NCBI RefSeq assembly: GCF_964355755.1
Contig: NC_092673.1
Coordinates: 3,167,001-3,231,000, forward strand
Reading direction: 5' to 3'
DNA: 64,000 nucleotides
DNA from: Antedon mediterranea
Lineage: Eukaryota; Echinodermata; Crinoidea; Comatulida; Antedonidae
Under the pieces are notes generated by a model. It ran no database searches, was not told the DNA's origin, and saw nothing but the letters and a program-made list of their open reading frames with translations. Shown in pieces: positions 59,501 to 64,000 of the stretch. Each line of letters begins with the position of its first letter. Within the stretch, counting starts at the first letter, position 1. Made by a program: the position numbers and the translations under genes.

Positions 59501-61869
59501 CGGTTATTTTTCGAAAATTTCCCTGTACTATAGTACAGGAATTTTTTCCAAAAATGGCCAATTTCGACCTTTTTATTTTTCGATAAAACTGGTTACTATA
59601 GCACAATTGACATGCGCAGAACCCATTATTCGACTCTGCGCATATTTATTATGCTATAGTAACCATTTATGTCAAAAAATAAAAGGGGCGAAAATCGGCC
59701 ATTTTTCGAAAATTTCCCTGTGCTATAGTACAGGGATTTTTTTTAAAAAATGGCCAATTTTCAACCTTTTTATTTTTCGATAAACTGGTTACTATAGCAC
59801 AATTGACATGCGCAGAACCCATTATTCGACTCTGCGCATATTTATTATGCTATAGTAACCATTTATGTCAAAAAATAAAAGGGTCGAAAATCGGCCATTT
59901 TTCGAAAATTTCCTTGTACTATAGTACAGGGATTTTTTCCAAAAATGGCCAATTTCGACCTTTTTATTTTTCGATAAAACTGGTTACTATAGCACAATTG
60001 ACATGCGCAGAACTCATTATTCGACTCTGCGCATGTTTATTGTGCTATAGTAACCATTTATGTCAAAAAATAAAAGGGTCGAAATCGGTTATTTTTCGAA
60101 AATTTCCTTGTACTATAGTACAGGAATTTTTTCAAAAAATTGCCAATTTTCGATCTTTTTATTTTTCGATAAAACTGGTTACTATAGCACCATTGACATG
60201 CGCAGAACCCATTATTCGACTCTGCGCATGTTTATTATGCTATAGTAACCATTTATGTCAAAAAATAAAAGGGGCGAAAATCGGCAATTTTTCGAAAATT
60301 TCCCTGTGCTATAGTACAGGGATTTTTTTTTAAAAATGGCCAATTTTCGACCTTTTTATTTTTCGATAAACTGGTTACTATAGCACAATTGACATGCGCA
60401 GAACCCATTATTCGACTCTGCGCATATTTATTATGCTATAGTAACCATTTATGTCAAAAAATAAAAGGGTCGAAAATCGGCCATTTTTCGAAAATTTCCC
60501 TGTACTATAGTACAGGGATTTTTTCCAAAAATGGCCAATTTCGACCTTTTTATTTTTCGATAAAACTGGTTACTATAGTACAATTGACATGCGCAGAACC
60601 CATTATTCGACTCTGCGCATGTTTATTGTGCTATAGTAACCATTTATGTCAAAAAATAAAAGGGTCGAAAATCGGTTATTTTTCGAAAATTTCCCTGTAC
60701 TATAGTACAGGAATTTTTTCAAAAAATTGCCAATTTTAGATCTTTTTATTTTTCGATAAAACTGGTTACTATAGCACAATTGACATGCGCAGAACCCATT
60801 ATTCGACTCTGCGCATGTTTATTATGCTATAGTAACCATTTATGTCAAAAAATAAAAGGGGCGAAAATCGGCCATTTTTCGAAAATTTCCCTGTGCTATA
60901 GTACAGGGATTTTTTTTAAAAAATGGCCAATTTTCGACCTTTTTATTTTTCGATAAACTGGTTACTATAGCACAATTGACATGCGCAGAACCCATTATTC
61001 GACTCTGCGCATATTTATTATGCTATAGTAACCATTTATGTCAAAAAATAAAAGGGTCGAAAATCGGCCATTTTTCGAAAATTTCCCTGTACTATAGTAC
61101 AGGGATTTTTTCCAAAAATGGCCAATTTCGACCTTTTTATTTTTCGATAAAACTGGTTACTATAGCACAATTGACATGCGCAGAACCCATTATTCGACTC
61201 TGCGCATGTTTATTGTGCTATAGTAACCATTTATGTCAAAAAATAAAAGGGTCGAAAATCGGTTATTTTTCGAAAATTTCCCTGTACTATAGTACAGGAA
61301 TTTTTTCAAAAAATTGCCAATTTTCGATCTTTTTATTTTTCGATAAAACTGGTTACTATAGCACAATTGACATGCGCAGAACCCATTATTCGACTCTGCG
61401 CATGTTTATTATGCTATAGTAACCATTTATGTCAAAAAATAAAAGGGGCGAAAATCGGCCATTTTTCGAAAATTTCCCTGTGCTATAGTACAGGGATTTT
61501 TTTTAAAAAATGGCCAATTTTCGACCTTTTTATTTTTCGATAAACTGGTTACTATAGCACAATTAACATGCGCAGAACCCATTATTCGACTCTGCGCATA
61601 TTTATTATGCTATAGTAACCATTTATGTCAAAAAATAAAAGGGTCGAAAATCGGCCGTTTTTCGAAAATTTCCCTGTACTAGGCCTATAGTACAGGGATT
61701 TTTTTCAAAAAATGGCCAATTTTCGATCTTTTTATTTTTCGATAAAACTGGTTACTATAGCACAATTGACATGCGCAGAACCCTATTCGACTCTGCGCAT
61801 GTTTATTATGCAATAGTAACCATTTATGTCAAAAATAAAAGGGTCGGAAATCGGCCATTTTTCGTCGTA
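56586..61869. repeat. Second satellite array: ~195-bp palindromic monomers, ~27 copies
   Basis: Monomer period is mostly 195-196 bp, with some 183-187-bp units. Each monomer is close to its own reverse complement, with two dyad centres: one inside gcgcagaacc...tctgcgc, and one at ccctgtactatagtacaggg, a perfect palindrome. Flanking blocks mirror too: 'actatagcacaattgacatg' against 'atgtttattgtgctatagt', and 'ggccaatttcgacc' against 'ggtcgaaaatcggcc'. Tandem head-to-tail copying of one palindromic MITE-like unit would give this pattern. Long open frames here repeat the motif AEPIIRLCACLLCYSNHLCQ and reflect the repeat, not a gene. Confidence 0.93.
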
Positions 61870-61967
61870 GCATATGCATAATCATGATTGCATTGCCTGC
61901 CTTTTATTGCATGCAATATCGCCTCTGATCCAATGCACGTACATGTCACGTGACGGGACATGTACTA

Positions 61968-62035
61968 ATTATTAAGTGGCGGCCGCCAAATAATTAAGTG
62001 GCGGCCGCCAGAAAATTAAGTGGCGACCGCCAGAT
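61968..62035. repeat. Short GC-rich tandem repeat
   Basis: Three copies of a ~23-bp unit containing aattaagtggcggccgccag; the third has gcgaccgc. It stands out in AT-rich DNA just past the satellite array. Confidence 0.8.
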
Positions 62036-63145
62036 AACTGCTTTTAAAATATAGTTAACTTGTGGCCCGAACGGGCTTCCGTACACTATAAAAAGACATT
62101 AACATAATATATGCACATACATAGCAATATTTATGATATAAATAGTTATAATGTGTTGTTATTTACTTATCTTACAAAAGATTACAGAAGAAAAAGCATG
62201 TTATCGCTGAAAAAATGTTTTATTCTCTTCATTTCGTTTCTGAAACTGTACATATTTTACAAGTTGATCTAAAGATGTCATGTACTAAAAAAGAACACAT
62301 TTTACACACTAACATTAAAGAAGTTATAACAAACAAATGATTACATGTTTTACATTACAACATTATAGATATAATGTTACAAATTATTTCCATCGAGGTA
62401 TTTTTTAAATTTAGGCAGTAAATAAAGGTACGGATATTCCTTATTCTTCATAACCAAATTCATTTAACAATGCAATTACACACAGTTATATATTAAAAAA
62501 TAAATACAATAAATGTTAGGTATCTAGAAGCAGCCTGGTATTCTTTAAGTGAACATTGCTTTAGTGTGAACCAGCCTGTATTCACACAAGTTTCATGTAG
62601 ATACAATTCTTACAGATACATTTGTTAGTTAACTAATTGGTTCCCAGCACCAGATATGACCTTTAAACTTTACTACAATTCTGTGTTTTGACATTATATG
62701 AAGACCACAAACATGAAAAAATGGCAAATCTGTCGTTATTTGTATTGTGAAGGAGAACTACTAATTGAATATCATACAGAAAATATCGTTAGTTACAGAA
62801 AATGTACAGAGTATCTTCTCAATGTTTCACCATTTTCAAATTCCACTTCAAAACATGCAGACCACAAATACATTATTTTACATTTTACATTAAACTCATT
62901 CTACAGAAACCATCAAATGAATTTGTTACGTAAGAATTATCATTTACAAATGATCAAAATGCTGGTATTGCTTAATTAGTATTTTATTTAAGCACACTTT
63001 ATATTTAACTGATTGAAACAGTTGTAGTATAAAAGCCAATTTACACAGAATAAAAATATATTATTATTATTGTTATTTCTTATGACCATATACACACAAT
63101 ACAGAGCGGACAGACTGTTTCTGCTCAGTATAGATACAAATTTTA
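62036..63145. other. AT-rich region without recognised genes
   Basis: No splice-bounded exon, RNA gene or repeat family found. An open frame at 62698-62979 has AT-biased composition and no family similarity I can see. It could be a 3' UTR of a gene beyond the window, but nothing shows this. Confidence 0.4.
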
Positions 63146-63397
63146 TGCGGGACAAGCTACGCGATTTGCGGGACAAGCTACACGGTTTGCGGGACAAGCT
63201 ACACGGTTTGCGGAACAAACTACACGGTTTGCGGGACAAACTACACGGTTTGCGGAACAAGCTACACGGTTTGCGGGAAAAGCTACACGGTTTGCGGGAC
63301 AAGCTACACGGTTTGCGGGACAAGCTACACGGTTTGCGGGACAAGCTACACGGTTTGCGGGACAAGCTACACGGTTTGCGGGACAATCTACACGGTA
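63146..63397. repeat. 21-bp minisatellite, ~12 copies
   Basis: Unit contains gcgggacaagctacacggtt with a 21-bp period. Because 21 is a multiple of three, it stays open on both strands (RDKLHGL repeats one way, SRKPCSL the other). I do not regard either as a protein. Confidence 0.92.
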
Positions 63398-64000
63398 TGC
63401 CGCTTACTGTTTAACTTAATTCTACAGTTGTAGTAGTATGGAGCAAGGAAACAGAGACTGAAAACCAGACTAGGAGGAGGAGAAGAAGGAGGAGGAGGAG
63501 AAGGAAAGTCACCTGGGGGATGCAGATCGAAAGCCAGTGATGGATAATCACAAAATTTGTAGGGTGATATACCTTCACACAGACTGGTACATCATCTATG
63601 AACTGACTAGGTGATGCAAATACTTATCTTCTCGCTACTTCAGTTTTGCCCTTTTTAAAAATGTTAACCTTATGTAATTTCAATATTGCTGCCATAAATG
63701 CGCTTTTCTCTGTGTACCCTTTTTACAAATGCATTCATTTTACACAGAAACACATGTTATATCAGTATTATGATACTCAATTGTGATACATATTTTTCTA
63801 TTATTTTATAAATTTAATAAACTACCAAACTACTTGCTTTTTACATAATTTTAGTATCATCAAGTAAGGCACCATGGCACAACATGGAAGACAACAAACA
63901 TAGCAACAAATATTAAATATATGTATTATATTATAGAAAAATATGTTAATGATGATATATCATTAAAACTCACTATAATAAAGGCTACTATACATTACCA
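63398..64000. other. Non-coding end of window
   Basis: A purine-rich GGA tract at about 63469-63507, then AT-rich DNA. Nothing further recognised. Confidence 0.4.

Noticed and set aside
56713-61419. Open frames of 80-181 codons with AEPIIRLCACLLCYSNHLCQ repeats
   Set aside because: The period equals the satellite monomer, frames break at random monomer variants, and the reverse strand reads similarly because the unit is palindromic.
62698-62979. 93-codon open frame
   Set aside because: AT-driven composition (Lys/Asn/Tyr/Leu-rich), no splice context or recognised family.
62988-63414. Repetitive open frames on both strands
   Set aside because: The 21-bp repeat stays open in several frames by arithmetic; no start context or homology.

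Overview
The window is animal nuclear DNA. It has spliced genes with GT-AG introns (one GC-AG), an AT-rich background, SINEs, small inverted-repeat elements and large satellite arrays. Gene content and protein similarity point to a metazoan. The frequent 'aggcctag' words in non-coding DNA resemble echinoderm and related marine deuterostome genomes, so an echinoderm-like animal is my best guess at low confidence.

Layout, left to right. (1) 503-5711, +: the C-terminal half of EIF3A. (2) 7237-8606, -: a complete four-exon GRPEL1 (mitochondrial GrpE), convergent with EIF3A. (3) 8626-27682: a 19,057-bp foldback element. It has identical 157-bp unique terminal inverted repeats, a perfect 9-bp target-site duplication, and an interior made only of ~196-bp satellite monomers in two opposed arms that meet at a palindromic junction near 15.9 kb. 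(4) 28032-34390, +: a complete CFAP58 in 15 coding exons. (5) 36410-37351, -: a single-exon FoxI-type forkhead gene. (6) 39964-40036, +: elongator tRNA-Met(CAU). (7) 41295-42035, -: complete SNRPG. (8) 42322-54902, +: complete 15-exon OGA (O-GlcNAcase), head-to-head with SNRPG, with a 56-bp minisatellite in an intron. (9) 56586-61869: a second, unrelated satellite whose ~195-bp monomer is itself an imperfect palindrome. (10) 61870-64000: non-coding sequence with short tandem repeats.

The genes are housekeeping or cell-biology genes with no shared pathway: translation initiation, mitochondrial protein import and folding, motile cilia, a transcription factor, splicing, and O-GlcNAc removal. GRPEL1/CFAP58 and SNRPG/OGA are head-to-head pairs. 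Removing the element and one TSD would leave about 359 bp between the GRPEL1 and CFAP58 start codons. The element therefore landed inside a compact shared promoter, with only 10 bp between the GRPEL1 ATG and the TSD.

The most notable object is the foldback element. Its 9-bp TSD and tandem-repeat-filled inverted arms recall Drosophila FB and sea-urchin TU elements. Its size, its higher-order repeat structure and its position in a promoter make it worth following up. Several other families recur in the window: a tRNA-derived SINE (four copies), a CTCTGTCTACACTATCAAA inverted-repeat family (four copies) and a TTAA-flanked inverted-repeat family (two copies). All exon boundaries given here were read by eye from splice sites, reading-phase continuity and family similarity.
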